Part shown: piece after piece, positions 1 through 10,237 of the stretch | Position numbering within the stretch: position 1 is the stretch's first letter | Layout: each line of letters opens with the position of its first letter | Source: Athripsodes cinereus | Lineage: Eukaryota; Arthropoda; Insecta; Trichoptera; Leptoceridae | Reading direction: 5' to 3' | DNA: 64,000 nt | Assembly: GCA_947579605.1 (NCBI GenBank) | Contig: OX388312.1 | Span: 930,001-994,000, forward strand | Translations under genes and position numbers: made by a program | Notes under the pieces: model-generated | The model's input: only the letters and a program-made list of their open reading frames with translations | The model's database searches: none | Told to the model about the DNA's origin: nothing

Positions 1-570
1 CACTCCTTTGGTGAGGACAAACCACTCCGAGAGAGTGTTATTTACCCTCACGCAAGCGGAGCTTCCCACGTAAAGTGAAGATATTGCGCGGATCAACCGG
101 CTGCTCACCCCATACTCCGACAACACGCGCCACAACCTTTCCCGGTCCACTCGATCATATGCTTTCTCCAGATCCACGAACGCACAAAAAAGCCTCTGGT
201 GTTTACCCAGAAACTTCTCTATAACCATTCGCAGGGAGAAGATCTGATCGGTGCACCCTCTGCCATTCAAAAAAGCTCCTTGCGCATCCCATATCTTACA
301 CTCAGTTATCTTTCGTACTCTCTCAATCAAAATTCTACCATACAGTTTCCCTATTGAGCTCAGCAAGCTAATAGCCCGATAACTCCCGCATTCAAGCCTA
401 GAGCCTTTCCCTTTGTACAAGGGGCAGATGATAGCCCTCTTCCAATCCTCTGGTGTAACACCTTCTCTCCAACAATCGTTGAAAAGCTCCAAACACCACG
501 CGAGAGCCCCCGGTCCACCAGACTTGATGAGCTCAACGGCAACACAATCATACCCTTGTCGTCTTAAATA
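1..570 (-). mobile_element. LINE reverse transcriptase fragment (5'-truncated, runs off window)
   Basis: Read on the minus strand from about position 558 to the window edge, one frame stays open for about 186 codons. It has the hallmarks of a non-LTR reverse transcriptase: 'PEDWKRAIICPLYKGKG' followed by 'YRAISLLSSIGKLYGRIL', then 'GAFLNGRGCTDQIFSLR', then the motif A block 'CAFVDLEKAYDRV' carrying the first catalytic aspartate. The YADD box would lie beyond the window. Upstream the frame meets an A/T-rich tract near 579-592, so the 5' part (endonuclease) is missing. It could belong with the LINE-B tails found at 9.8, 28.1 and 57.8 kb, but that link is inferred only. The open frame suggests a fairly young copy. 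Confidence 0.8.
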
Positions 571-710
571 AAGAAATGAAAAAAAAAAAAAAATTATATG
601 TATTGTATGTTATAAATTGAAAAAAAAAATATGTTATAAATAAAATGGCATTGTCTTGTATATGTGTACAATTTTTGCGCCCCCCCTTGACTTTTTTCCG
701 AATCCACCAC

Positions 711-798
711 TGCCCAGGGAAAGGTCAAATTTCATTTTGATCTGGCCGGGAATTGAACCTGAGACCTCATGACTTAAAGGCAAGAGTGTTACCATGTA
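711..798 (-). repeat. SINE-2 fragment (tRNA-derived)
   Basis: On the minus strand this matches the head of the SINE at 10238-10476. It has an A-box-like start, 'GAGGTCTCAGGTTCAATTCC' containing a B-box match, then 'CGGCCAGATCAAAATGAA'. It is a truncated head-only copy with no tail. The tRNA-like part does not fold into a full tRNA gene. Confidence 0.65.
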
Positions 799-930
799 TC
801 ACACTGTATATTACATTTTAAAGTTTATTGTCTTGTCTAATGTACCGTAGTGTGTAAATCACAGTTTAAAAATATCTCCGTGGTTGAAAGAGCGTATATT
901 CCCTTTAGAAAATAACAATATTAGTAGGTG

Positions 931-969
931 TTAATTCTCTCGTGCATGGCATTAACAGTATAAGTCAAA
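931..969 (+). repeat. Left terminal inverted repeat
   Basis: A 39-bp repeat, perfect reverse complement of 4634-4672, starting with TTAA. Confidence 0.85.
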
Positions 970-1161
970 TTTCAACATTTTACAGGAGAGCATTTTAAAG
1001 TTTTTAAAATAAGCTTCTGAAGTCAAATATTGATATAAAGACGTGAAATTTACAATTTCAATGTAAAATGTGTATTATTTTGTTACTGTGTATACAAAAG
1101 TTTAAAAAAAACTTAAATAAAAGATTAAATTGACTTGTACTCATAGATTCTGATATAAAAA

Positions 1162-1305
1162 TGACATATACTATTAGATTCTTACATATACTATTGATGT
1201 CAGTTGTGTTGGTATCTGGTTTCAGTGACATATACTGTTAGATTCTTACATATACTGTTGATGTCAGTTGTGTTGGTATTTTGTTTGTGACGTATACTAC
1301 TAAAT
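1162..1305 (+). repeat. Subterminal tandem repeat, period about 64 bp
   Basis: The units start at 1162, 1226 and about 1288 (the last partial). Each contains two 'CATATACTRTTRGAT/ATG'-like boxes and 'TCAGTTGTGTTGGTAT'. The boxes resemble the motif in the terminal repeat and the boxes at 4393-4410, 4463-4480 and 4504-4515 near the right end. Subterminal arrays of this kind are often transposase binding sites; that role is inferred here. Confidence 0.7.
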
Positions 1306-1440
1306 GCAACTTTTTCATAGGCTAGCTCTAAAAATAATATTAAAAATCATCCAATTTCATAAAAACAGACACTTCTTTGGAAGACTAAAAAACATAGGTA
1401 CTTCGCTTTGTGAAAAAATTAAGACATTTTACATCTTAAA

Positions 1441-1587
1441 TTCAGCGATGAGGTTTGCCACCCATCCTGAATGTCTTGTTTTTATATTGGCACGGAGAGG
1501 ACAGCTTGCATGTTTTATATGCAGCTGGTCTGCTGGCTACCCCACTTGTGGGATATGCCGTGATGGTATAGTAGTAGTAGTAGTACT
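1441..1587 (+). repeat. SINE-3 copy
   Basis: It runs from 'TTCAGCGATGAGGTTTGCCA' through 'CACGGAGAGGACAGCTTGCA' to 'GGCTACCCCACTTGTGGGAT' and a (GTA)n tail. The same blocks recur at least ten times in the window on both strands. The short-repeat tail suggests a retroposon. Confidence 0.75.
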
Positions 1588-1689
1588 TCGCTTTGTAATG
1601 GTATAGATTGCAAGTTTCCATGGTGGTTTCTCATTATCCACTGTGAGTGTTTAGGAAACTATTTTCATATTTTGTCTCCCAACTGATGG

Positions 1690-4240
1690 TACCATCTTCC
1701 AGGGTTGCAGATCTCCTAAACTTCATCCATCCTCAGACAAATGGATCCTTAAATTCGCAGACATACTTGCCCCCCTTCAGTGCCAAAACATAATGAAATA
1801 TCTCAATCCTATTCCCACTTTGCTCTTGGAGAAATTGACAAAAAGTTTAATGACAAGGAACTAAAGCTGGTCCTGAACTGCGTTACAGATACATCCCAGG
1901 AATCGATGGAATAACGTATAGCCTTATACAAAGAGTTTCTCTAGAATATTTACTTCACATTATTAAAAATATTTTCATCATAGGCAATATACCTTGCTCG
2001 AGGAAAACTCAGATCATTATTCCAATCTTGAAAGCAGAGACTGACCCAAACCTGGGCCAATCATATCGACCACTTACATTCTCCTCAGCAATAGCCAAAA
2101 ATACAGAACACATGGTGAAAAATCGACTAGATTGATTTATAGAAGGTAACAGGAAGCAGCTATCTTGGTTATCCAATTTCAAGAAGAGAATGGGAGTCCT
2201 GGACAGCGTAGCTATTTTGGTCACAGATGTTCACGTATCGTTATCGAGGAGAAAGCTCTTGGGAGGTGTATGCTTGGACATCAATAGTGCTTTCGATAAT
2301 GTTATTATTTTTATACTATGTGCAAAGCTTGATCAATTGGACATTCCTTCTACCCTATCCGGACATGAACCGAACCCGCAATAACCCTCCTATTAGAAAG
2401 ACCATTCACAGGTGATTGCCGCAAGGCTCAGTGTTCTCACCCATTCTATTCAACTTGTACACGCATGATGTCTATCAGTCAGTATCTACGGATTTCCAAA
2501 TTTTGAAATCTGCGGATGATTTGTTCGTATATTGCTCCGATAAATCCATGGACAACTTCCAGGTGTCCTTGCAATCAGAGTTGTTGTCGGAACATGGCCT
2601 TAAATGCTTCCTTCCAGAAGTGCAAAAGCATAGTATTCTCCAGAAAACTCCGTCTAGTCTACCTGAAATTTTGATTTGACCAACGGTTGATTAATTCTTT
2701 TAACGGAATAAGATTCCTAGAGGTCACATTGGTCACTGGTCTTTGATGGACCTCATTTATTGAACTCATACACCACAAATGTCAGACCGGCCTCAAAATC
2801 ATGAGAGCCGTCTCCAGGGTCTGATGAGGTTGCCACCCCGCGACTCAGAAAATCTTTTATACAGCATTTATCTACAGCCATTTGGACTTTGGATCCTTTT
2901 TAATAACCCCAACCTCCAAGAAAACTTGCTTAGACCGGATCCGGTCTCAGTCTCTTCCGTTAATTACGGGTAATCCTCCCCTATCAACGCATTACAGGTG
3001 GAGGCTGCAGATCCCCCACTTGGACTGTGCAGACATCTTATGTGTAACAGGTTTTTAGTCAAAATCCTGCGTTTTATTGATTACCCTTTATTGATTACCC
3101 TCTGTCTCTCAAACTTCATCTCCTCTCATACTTGGTAACTCATTTACCGGTATGGAGGGGTAAAGATCCACCACCTCTTGTTACCAGCTATAGAAAAATT
3201 AAAACTCCCTTGTTGGAGAGCTACACAGTTCTTACTGTATACTCTTTGTCATTTCCCACATTAAGTTTTAAACCGAAAGTTGCTCTCAACCTGAGTGTCA
3301 GTAATGGCATATTCGCACCTCATATTTTCAAATCGATTTTTGATTCCGATTGGCACTACTGGCACCTATCTATACAGACAGTTCGAAAAGTGACAAAGAG
3401 CGTACAGGGGCTGGCTTCTTTTTTTAATATAACACTAATAAAATGTTCAGGCACAGAGACGAGTCATCAGTCTTCTCAGCGGAATGTCTTGTTATTAGAG
3501 AGGCTATAAGGGCTCTGACCATACGCCATTACAGGGTTAAAACTCTCCTCAGCGACTCTCAAAACGCTCTCCAGTCCGTTCTCCCTCCAGGCCGTTCTCT
3601 CTCCAGCATTATCCCGACCAGATGATCTTTTATCTTTAGATATTAGATACCTCCTATATAAACTTCAGATTTTGGGTGGAGAGGTGGTACTGGGTTGGAT
3701 CCCATGTGAACTGTGGGATCCCGGGCAATGAGGCGGTATATCTATTGGCCAAATTGGGAACGAACCTCCCTAACCCATCGGAAACTGTCTCAGCCTCCGA
3801 TTACACTTTGATATTCGGCCGAAATCTCATCCAGTGCTGGCAGGCAGAGTGGTCAGAGACCAGTCAACTCAAAGGAAGAAAGTATACCTCAATCCAACCC
3901 AATGTGTCCACGAAACTTTTATTTTTCGGAAATTTCAATGAGTAAGGCTGACACCTCCACGATCTGTATAATGAAGTTAGCTCATTGCTTTGCCAGATTG
4001 CATCTCTACCGAATCCACGTTATTGGTTCTCCTCTATGCGACCGCCTGAAGGAGGAGGACCTTGATCATTTTTATTTCGAATGCCCGATCAATAACTTCT
4101 ACCCAACTTTGATTAACAACCTGGTACATTATAGGGTTCCGTTACCTACAAATACTTCCTTGCTCCTGGGTTCAAGAAACAAAAGTATTTTCAAACTCCT
4201 TGTCCTATTCCTTAAGCCCCATTTGATAAAGCTTTGAATG
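1690..4240 (+). pseudogene. Decayed non-LTR retrotransposon ORF2 (RT plus RNase H)
   Basis: Fragments in shifting frames, in the right order, form a LINE ORF2. About 1890-2300 reads 'PGIDGITYSLIQ', 'IIIPILK' and 'LGGVCLDINSAFDNV' (RT motif A). At 2419 comes 'PQGSVFSPILFNLY'. 'SADDL' (the F/YADD box) is at 2509-2523. A later RNase H domain shows 'SDSQNALQS' at 3551 and 'SHVNCGIPGNEA' at 3699. A C-terminal Cys/His stretch 'CDRLKEEDLDHFYFEC' ends near 4083, and the last frame stops at 4237. Many stops and frameshifts make it non-functional. An RNase H domain in a LINE points to the I/R1/LOA groups; the exact clade is not resolved. It sits inside the TIR element. Confidence 0.85.
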
Positions 4241-4633
4241 TTGTGTTTTTTTTTGTCCTGAACATTGCCATTTTTCTTGGCAGTTTCTGGCTAGGAAGAA
4301 AGCCAACAAAAGAATAAGAGAGACAGCACGTGATATCAACAGTATAAGTGAATTAGTAAGAAAAAAAATATTCACGCGGCTCATAGTACATGTTGACTTA
4401 TACTGTTGATGCCAGTCACAATGTTGAAAACTAACCATAATGATTGGTCACTAAGAGTATAGGTCGACATATACTTTTAATGCTATACGAGTTTGAAAAT
4501 AAATAAGATATACTATTAAATACAAATATTGTTTTTAAGGTCTTATAATTACAATTTGACTTTTGTTATCGATTACACATGTGTAGTTTGAGATATACTA
4601 CAAGGTTCCATCAAAAAGTAAAAATCGATTTTT

Positions 4634-4672
4634 TTTGACTTATACTGTTAATGCCATGCACGAGAGAATTAA
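4634..4672 (-). repeat. Right terminal inverted repeat
   Basis: A 39-bp repeat, perfect reverse complement of 931-969, ending in TTAA. Confidence 0.85.
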
Positions 4673-4930
4673 TACATTATCACTTTACAGTAGCTGTCTC
4701 ACTTTTACTTTATTGTTTCTTTTCTCACTTATTAATTTCTGGCTGGAAGATGTTGTCATCCCAACAATTTAACAGAATATTATTGTTATTTTTATTGTAT
4801 TGCCATTTGATAATCATTTTTATCTATTCTGTTGATAAATGTTTATTATGATTGATGTGTAAACTTCACATTCAACAATAGGTTTGTCAAAAATCTGAAA
4901 TAGATATAAGAAAATAAAGAAATATCTTAC

Positions 4931-5419
4931 TTTCACAATATCTTTAACATAATTATCAAGTTGTTTATCATAATTGTTTAGTAGATTAGATAGAAGTTCC
5001 AGCAAATTTCCTACAGCATCTTTTATTTTGGATTCCATAAAATTGCTCTCAATGAGTTTGAGAACTGTCGGCTTGCCAAAATTCAATAAACTTGTGATTC
5101 CAGAATCTGTAATAATGTAATTTACATATAAAATTTTATAAAAAAACCTGTGTCAAAGAGATAACTAATTTCGGGTGATTACCCATTAGATTTGCAAAGA
5201 TATAGTAAAATAAAAAAATATTTTTGATATTAGATAATATTATATCTTGGGTAAATCAAGAAAAATAATATAATATAATATGTTACCAATTTCCAGCTCA
5301 GTCAAATTGTCTGTTTTGAAAAATGACTGGATTTGAGAAACTATACGCTTTGCTTCACTGCCATCTAAATCATTAAATGATTTATGTAAACTTTCCAAAT
5401 ATATTTCCACTTCCGACAT
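4931..5419 (-). CDS. Unrecognised helical protein, first two exons (partial)
   Basis: An ATG at 5419 opens 'MSEVEIYLESLHKSFNDLDG', which runs to a donor (G|GTAACA) at 5287/5286. An acceptor at 5107-5109 opens a second exon (5106-4931) that continues in phase ('DSGITSLLNFGKPTVLKLIE ...') to a donor AAA|GTAAGA at 4930. The 103 residues seen are charged, leucine-rich and helical, with a look of ARM/HEAT-type solenoid proteins, but no family was recognised. Later exons were not found; the TIR element starts only 260 bp further on, so they may lie beyond the window's left edge or be lost. A SINE-3 tail lies immediately upstream (about 5450-5506). A frame open upstream of the ATG runs through that repeat, so I chose the 5419 start. 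Confidence 0.55.
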
Positions 5420-5449
5420 GATTAAATAAATAAAGATATAGTTTCGACA

Positions 5450-5506
5450 TGCAGTTATTCCACTGGCTACCTCACTTTTGGGTGACAACCTGATGGCATA
5501 GGTATC
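5450..5506 (+). repeat. SINE-3 3' end next to a putative gene start
   Basis: 'CCACTGGCTACCTCACTTTT ... GATGGCATAG' is a diverged copy of the SINE-3 3' block. It lies in what would be the promoter or 5' UTR of the minus-strand gene starting at 5419. Confidence 0.6.
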
Positions 5507-5879
5507 TAGCTCTATTATTTAATTAATATAATTTTAATTCACACATTGTATCCATAGATACTATGAATAACCTAATAAAAAATGTGTATTTGCATATTAG
5601 TTGCAGTTTTTTTAAATTATTGATAACAAACTAAAACTGATAAACAAGTTTCAACTTGCGTCCGCAATTTGTAGGAATAATAAGATATTCGAAGCACCAA
5701 ATAAAGATAATCAAATAATTTTATTAATCACAATTGATAATACTGAGTTATTTTGTGATAATAATTTACGTACAAAATAATGAAAACGCGCGAATAAACA
5801 ATTTCATTTCAATTTAAAACGTCAAAACAAAACTGAAAAAGATCTCAACTTAATGACAGTACCAGTTTAAATGGGAACT

Positions 5880-6050
5880 CATTGAGATGGTAGGCCCCAA
5901 TGTCAGATATCTGTCAAATACAGTTTTGTATGCAGGAAAATTGTTGCTACAATAATATTATTTGGATTCATGGCCACACTAGATAAATGGCCTGCATACT
6001 GAAATACCTACTTACGAGAGTAGACGATTCATTATTTTCGAGACCGTTCC
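5880..6050 (+). repeat. Dispersed repeat shared with 11930-12050 and 14340-14790
   Basis: 'GATGGTAGGCCCCA' (5888) and 'TCATGGCCACACTA' followed by 'GGCCTGC' (about 5972-5996) recur in reverse complement, in the same relative order, at 14340-14790. 'GATTCATTATTTTCGAGACC' at about 6025-6044 recurs inverted near 12019-12038. Probably a decayed MITE family. Confidence 0.5.
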
Positions 6051-6554
6051 CCGACATTAGCGATATCTGGCGGCCGTGGATAGAACTGATTTTGATTGTT
6101 ATTCTATGACTCAAAACAAAGTTGAACTGTCAAAACAAATTGAAACCATTGAAACTTGCATGCGACGTTTGAAGAAGTGCCCGTTATAAAACTTGCAAAT
6201 AATCGTGTATTTTTATATAATCGAGATATCAGTGTATCTGGAGATAGCGCAAAAAAAAGTTTCTCATGAAAACCTGTCGTTTCCGGCAAAAATAAAATCT
6301 AGTTCTAATTATAGCACACGACTTACTATTCTTTCTTACTTAATGTGAGGTACCGCTAATTTCATTATATTATAATATCTTTTCAGAATCAAAAGTGAGT
6401 TATAGTGTCAATAATTTTTCAGAATTTATTGTTATCATATACAAGTCACTTTGTCGTGTTAATCTATTTAACAAAATGACTTCTTTGGCAGATGGTGGTC
6501 ATATGAATATTACAATGTAGGTGACTTGACCCAAGGATTAAATATATATAGGAA

Positions 6555-6700
6555 GGCACATTAAGGGTTACACCCTCCCACACCCATGAATGTCAGTTCC
6601 TGTGTCATCCATACTCTTCTAGCAAATTCTTTCTAAGGGCTCATGGTTCGCCTGAAGGACTCCCCCTGACGTAATCCTTCCTGAAATATAGGAAGGCAGT
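6555..6700 (-). repeat. Dispersed repeat family R8, minus copy
   Basis: Contains 'TTACACCCTCCCACACCCAT', 'TCATCCATACTCTTC' and 'GGTTCGCCTGAAGGACTCCC', the reverse complement of blocks at 63590-63765 and, more diverged, 32060-32245. Confidence 0.65.
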
Positions 6701-7129
6701 GGGACATCATCGGAATTGAGAAAATGCTAATGGTCTCTTCTCAATTTTCAACTCTTACTAATACTTATTAATTTAATGTTCCAGAGCAAGTTTAAAACAA
6801 ATAAATTACAAACAAAAACAGTTTTAAAGCAAACAAGGCGACTGCACCAAAAACATAGATGCTTGTCAAAATTCTTTACAAATATCTATACACCAATCAC
6901 TTACAAGTGTAGTATATTGTAGCGCGCATAGGGAGTTCAAAGTAGCACCTATGTAAAGTTTCAAATCAAATATTTATTTAAATTGTCTTAAGCAGTATTC
7001 AATTTTGTGAAACGTCTTTAACCATTTTTATTTGATGATAGATGTAGAAAAAAATTGTTTATATTTTCTTTTGTCCATAACACTAATTAAATGATTATTC
7101 TTAATAAATAAATATCAATAGCATTGAAG

Positions 7130-7250
7130 TGTTTTTATTTATTTATTTATTTATTTATTTTATTCTTCACTGTACATTGTTTACAATAATACAAATTTAC
7201 ATAGAAAATATAATTTATACAATTCAATGTACAGAGGATAAATCTCCACC
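7130..7250 (-). repeat. LINE/SINE 3' tail with (AAAT)n
   Basis: On the minus strand it ends '...TGTACAGTGAAGAATAAA' and an (AAAT)n run (TTTA on the plus strand, about 7135-7160). Related tails occur at 44275-44412, 46122-46263 and, more diverged, 36346-36485. Confidence 0.55.
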
Positions 7251-7682
7251 ACCAACAGTCACCTCTAAAGATTATTTTAAAATATATATAACTACAATAC
7301 TCTGTAAAATGACGGACTATTAAATTTGTCTAATTCATTGTATAAGCATTCTTATGGGTACTATTCTATCAATGACTAGGAGCATTAAATTAATCAAACT
7401 GTAAAGTATATCACTATCTTCTCAAAGAGCTCATGGTGATCGTAAATAAATCATCATTGATGCCTTGTCTTACCCCAATGTATTAGTACTTACTTTGTTT
7501 TCTATTTTGTGTATAGAATTGTAGCTATGTCAGACAGTTAGGCAGAGTTATATAAAATTGTATTCAGGTCAGACACTTTTTTCAGCTAAATACACATTTG
7601 CTAATTCATTTATTGATTACACTGACAGTATCTGAATAACTTTAAACAATATAGTAATGTATAGTAATTTAATAATTCCATT

Positions 7683-8186
7683 GTAGCCTGGCGGTACAGT
7701 CTCGGCCTCAAGCACAAGAGGTGCGTAATTCGATTCCAGGTGCCAGCAATACCCCATTTCACGACACAAGCTTTTAGCTTATGGTGAAAGGTGTATAACA
7801 AGGGTGGCCAACACGCAGGCCACATACGGCCTGTTGGGTGTCTACGTGCGGCCCGCGAAGCATTCCTCACTATTTTTTTTGATAACAGTCGGTATAAGTA
7901 TCCGTTACTTTTTTGAAAGAGGTACTATTTTGAGAAAATATTCTTAAAGAAAACCGAGGAGTTTTGAAACATTTCAAATTCCTATACCATTTTGAAAACT
8001 TGGCGACGGGGGGGTAGAAATTTTAAGGTGAAGGTAAAATTATAAAATGTTCCATATATGGAGTAAATTGTTGTATGGCCCGGTAGACAATCTCAATTCT
8101 GAAATTTGGCCCAGCTGCTGAAAAGGTTGGCCACCTATGGTGTATGAGATTGTATTTTGGTTTATAACAAAAACCTAGATATATCT
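7683..8186 (+). repeat. SINE-1 copy interrupted by a hAT-like MITE
   Basis: The SINE-1 head 'GTAGCCTGGCGGTACAGTCT', a B-box-like 'AATTCGATTCC' and 'CACGACACAAGCTTTTAGCT' run to 7798. The rest of the consensus (GTGTATGAGATTGTATTTTG and on) resumes at 8140. The intervening 7799-8139 is a separate transposon. Confidence 0.85.
7799..8139 (+). mobile_element. hAT-like MITE inserted into SINE-1
   Basis: The left end CAAGGGTGGCCAAC and right end GTTGGCCACCTATG are imperfect inverted repeats. The flanks GTGTATAA (7791-7798) and GTGTATGA (8140-8147) form an 8-bp target-site duplication with one mismatch, as hAT elements make. A shorter relative is at 60721-60904. Confidence 0.8.
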
Positions 8187-8536
8187 AATCTAAAAAAATC
8201 TAATATTTTTTTAATTTTATTAACTTATAACATCCTTAAATAATTTAATCACACATCTGAAGTAAAAACAGTTTATTACATATCTTAACAGTCTGTACGG
8301 GATATTCTCACTCAATTTTTAAGAGAAAACGCCAAACCAAACAACATCTAGGTTAATAATAGGTCATACTAGATATAATAATGTACAAATTGGAAGAAAA
8401 AAAAACATTATAATCATATGAGCATTTATTTTAAACAGTAAATAGCTTATAAAAAATTTACATAAAATTATACTATGACAATTTAAAAATATAACTATTC
8501 AAAATATAACAATTTAAAAATATAACTATTAAAAAC

Positions 8537-9131
8537 CAGTGCCCCGTTCCACCATTATACTTTCCAACTCTGCATTTTGCACTATGCAATTCATCGGCTT
8601 GTTTCCGTTCCACCATTACATCTTTTTGCAAAGTAGGAATTGCAAAGCGCAAAGTGAAAAGAAGACGCCATTCGCAAAGTAAATAGGCAGTTCTGTTCCA
8701 CCATTACTACTTTTCATAAAAAACTTTGCCAACATAGCAAACGAATATTTTGACATTTCAAATATGCGATTCGTCGTGTTGTGAAAGTAGACGTTGGTTT
8801 ATATTATAGGTGTTTTAAGTAAATTTGTTATACAATGTGGCGAAAAATATTATTACAAAGGGATGTGGAAGACGGAGTTGTCAGATTTTATAAAAAAAGG
8901 ATTAATTTCCAAGATATTTTGCCCACGCAGTTCCTGGAATATTTTAGAATAAGTAACACTCAGTGTGAATATGTTTTGAGAAAGTACACGTATTTGGAAT
9001 GTATACGTCTTATTTGTCTTAATAATTTTAATTATGACTGGAAATTGTTATGGAGATTATTTTGTGATAAAAGTATTGAGTTGGTTATATGCCAGTCTTT
9101 CAGTGACCTTGGAAAAGAAGGGGAGAATTGA
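8537..9131 (+). mobile_element. PIF/Harbinger-like transposon fragment with N-terminal transposase ORF
   Basis: The ORF at 8835-9131 begins 'MWRKILLQRDVEDGVVRFYK' and contains 'FLEYFRISNTQCEYVLRKY'. That resembles the 'FFRMS..qFe.LL' helix near the N-terminus of Harbinger/HARBI1-type transposases. No DDE catalytic domain follows. The upstream sequence has three copies of GTTCCACCATTA (about 8547, 8608, 8694), the first in 'AGTGCCCCGTTCCACC', which may be the left terminal repeat. No right end was found, so it looks truncated. The family call rests on one weak helix motif. Confidence 0.45.
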
Positions 9132-9689
9132 AATTGGACGAAAGGAAATTGGAATATAAGTGTGTATAAAAAAGTTTTTTTTTAAATATATCCACAGTGA
9201 CTGTAGGTATACTTAACATACGTGTTTTATTTTAAGTTATCCTAAAAATGTTTATAATTATGTAAAAAATATAAAATATATCCTTTCCTTTATGCGCAAA
9301 GCTATGTCTCAATCATAAAATAGATCTCATGAATAGTATGTTATATGATAACATAATATCATGTAATAACTATAATCTCATTGACGTTCGTAACCTAGAA
9401 AATAATATCTAGAATTCATAATATTTTTTAATTTAGTCGACACTAAGTGAACTCTATCTGCTGTTACAAACATTAAATTATACGGCTTACTTGGCTGACA
9501 ATGTTGGACTACTTTATAGTAAACATATTCCACTAATACTGAGACTCCCAACAACATCGGAAGTGGCAAAATCACTACATTAGTAGTAAAAACATTGGTT
9601 AACACAATGTCAACAGAAAATTTAAAGGTATGTATTCAAGATCTTAGGTATTTTTTTTTTATAATAGATCAGTAGTAGATTTACTATTA

Positions 9690-9750
9690 CGATGCCCGTC
9701 TACCATTTGGGAGGTCTTGGGCTTGGTTCCCGGCAAATGTAAAAAATTTC
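9690..9750 (+). repeat. tRNA-related SINE fragment
   Basis: 'GATGCCCGTCTACCATTTGG' followed by 'GGCTTGGTTCCCGGCAAATG' resembles the A/B-box head of a tRNA-derived SINE. It is short and diverged. Confidence 0.35.
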
Positions 9751-9794
9751 ACCAGTAATTTCTATATTAATTAAGATAACAGCCATACATACGT

Positions 9795-10236
9795 ACCATC
9801 ACGTCGCTTCCCTTGCAGGGTAGGCAGAAAGGATCGAGCGCCACTTCCTTCTATCCTTACATACATCTTTCGCTTCCGTCACTGTCATACAATTCCTCAT
9901 GCATGCTCTCCTGTTCAATGTGCTCAACACGTGACCGTCCTGTAGGATTTGATTTAAATGATCTTGCCATTTAATTCTCGGACGTCCATGTCTCCGAGCA
10001 CCATTCCTCTCAGCCCAATGTATCTTCTTGGTCATTCTGTCCTCATTCATTCTTTCCACGTGCCCAAACCATCTTAACTTATTTACATTCATCCTTGTAA
10101 CCACACCAACTTTCATTCCACATTCCTATCGTATATCACTGTTACGCACACAATCTCTCAGACTTTTACCACACATCCTTCTCAACGATCTCATTTCTAC
10201 TGCATTTATGCCACTTTCATCCTTCTTTAACCATGT
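9795..10236 (-). mobile_element. LINE-B 3' fragment (ORF2 C-terminus)
   Basis: Read on the minus strand this encodes the C-terminal part of a LINE ORF2: 'KLRWFGHVERMNEDRM', 'GRPRIKWQDHLNQIL', 'RRACMRNCMTVTEAKDVCKD' and 'WRSILSAYPA', with stop near 9802. The upstream part continues to about 10236 with one internal stop. The same protein tail occurs at 28110-28350, 57782-58063 and 23640-23790. It is 5'-truncated, as LINEs usually are, and a SINE-2 abuts its truncated end. Confidence 0.8.
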
Positions 10237-10237
10237 C

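Larger units (their letters stand above)
931..4672. mobile_element. 3.7-kb TIR element with TTAA ends, containing other repeats
   Basis: The first 39 bases (931-969, beginning TTAATTCTCTCGTGCATGGC) recur as a perfect reverse complement at 4634-4672 (ending CATGCACGAGAGAATTAA). TTAA lies at both outer ends, as expected if TTAA is the duplicated target site, which is characteristic of piggyBac and Kolobok transposons. Subterminal repeats of an 'ACATATACTGTTGATG'-type motif sit just inside both ends. No transposase was found. The interior instead holds a decayed LINE (about 1690-4240) and a SINE-3 copy (about 1441-1587). I infer a non-autonomous element that was later invaded. Superfamily is uncertain. 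Confidence 0.75.

Noticed and set aside
7129..7165. (TTTA)n run as a regulatory or satellite element
   Set aside because: It is the 3' tail of a retroposed repeat; similar tails recur at 36.3, 44.3 and 46.1 kb.
9378..9605. Minus-strand 75-residue frame with a hydrophobic stretch
   Set aside because: No initiator ATG near the start, no splice support and no recognisable family; probably chance in AT-rich DNA.
9795..10236. A host gene encoding the 105-residue protein on the minus strand
   Set aside because: The same C-terminus occurs in at least three other decayed copies with truncation at different points, so it is LINE-B.
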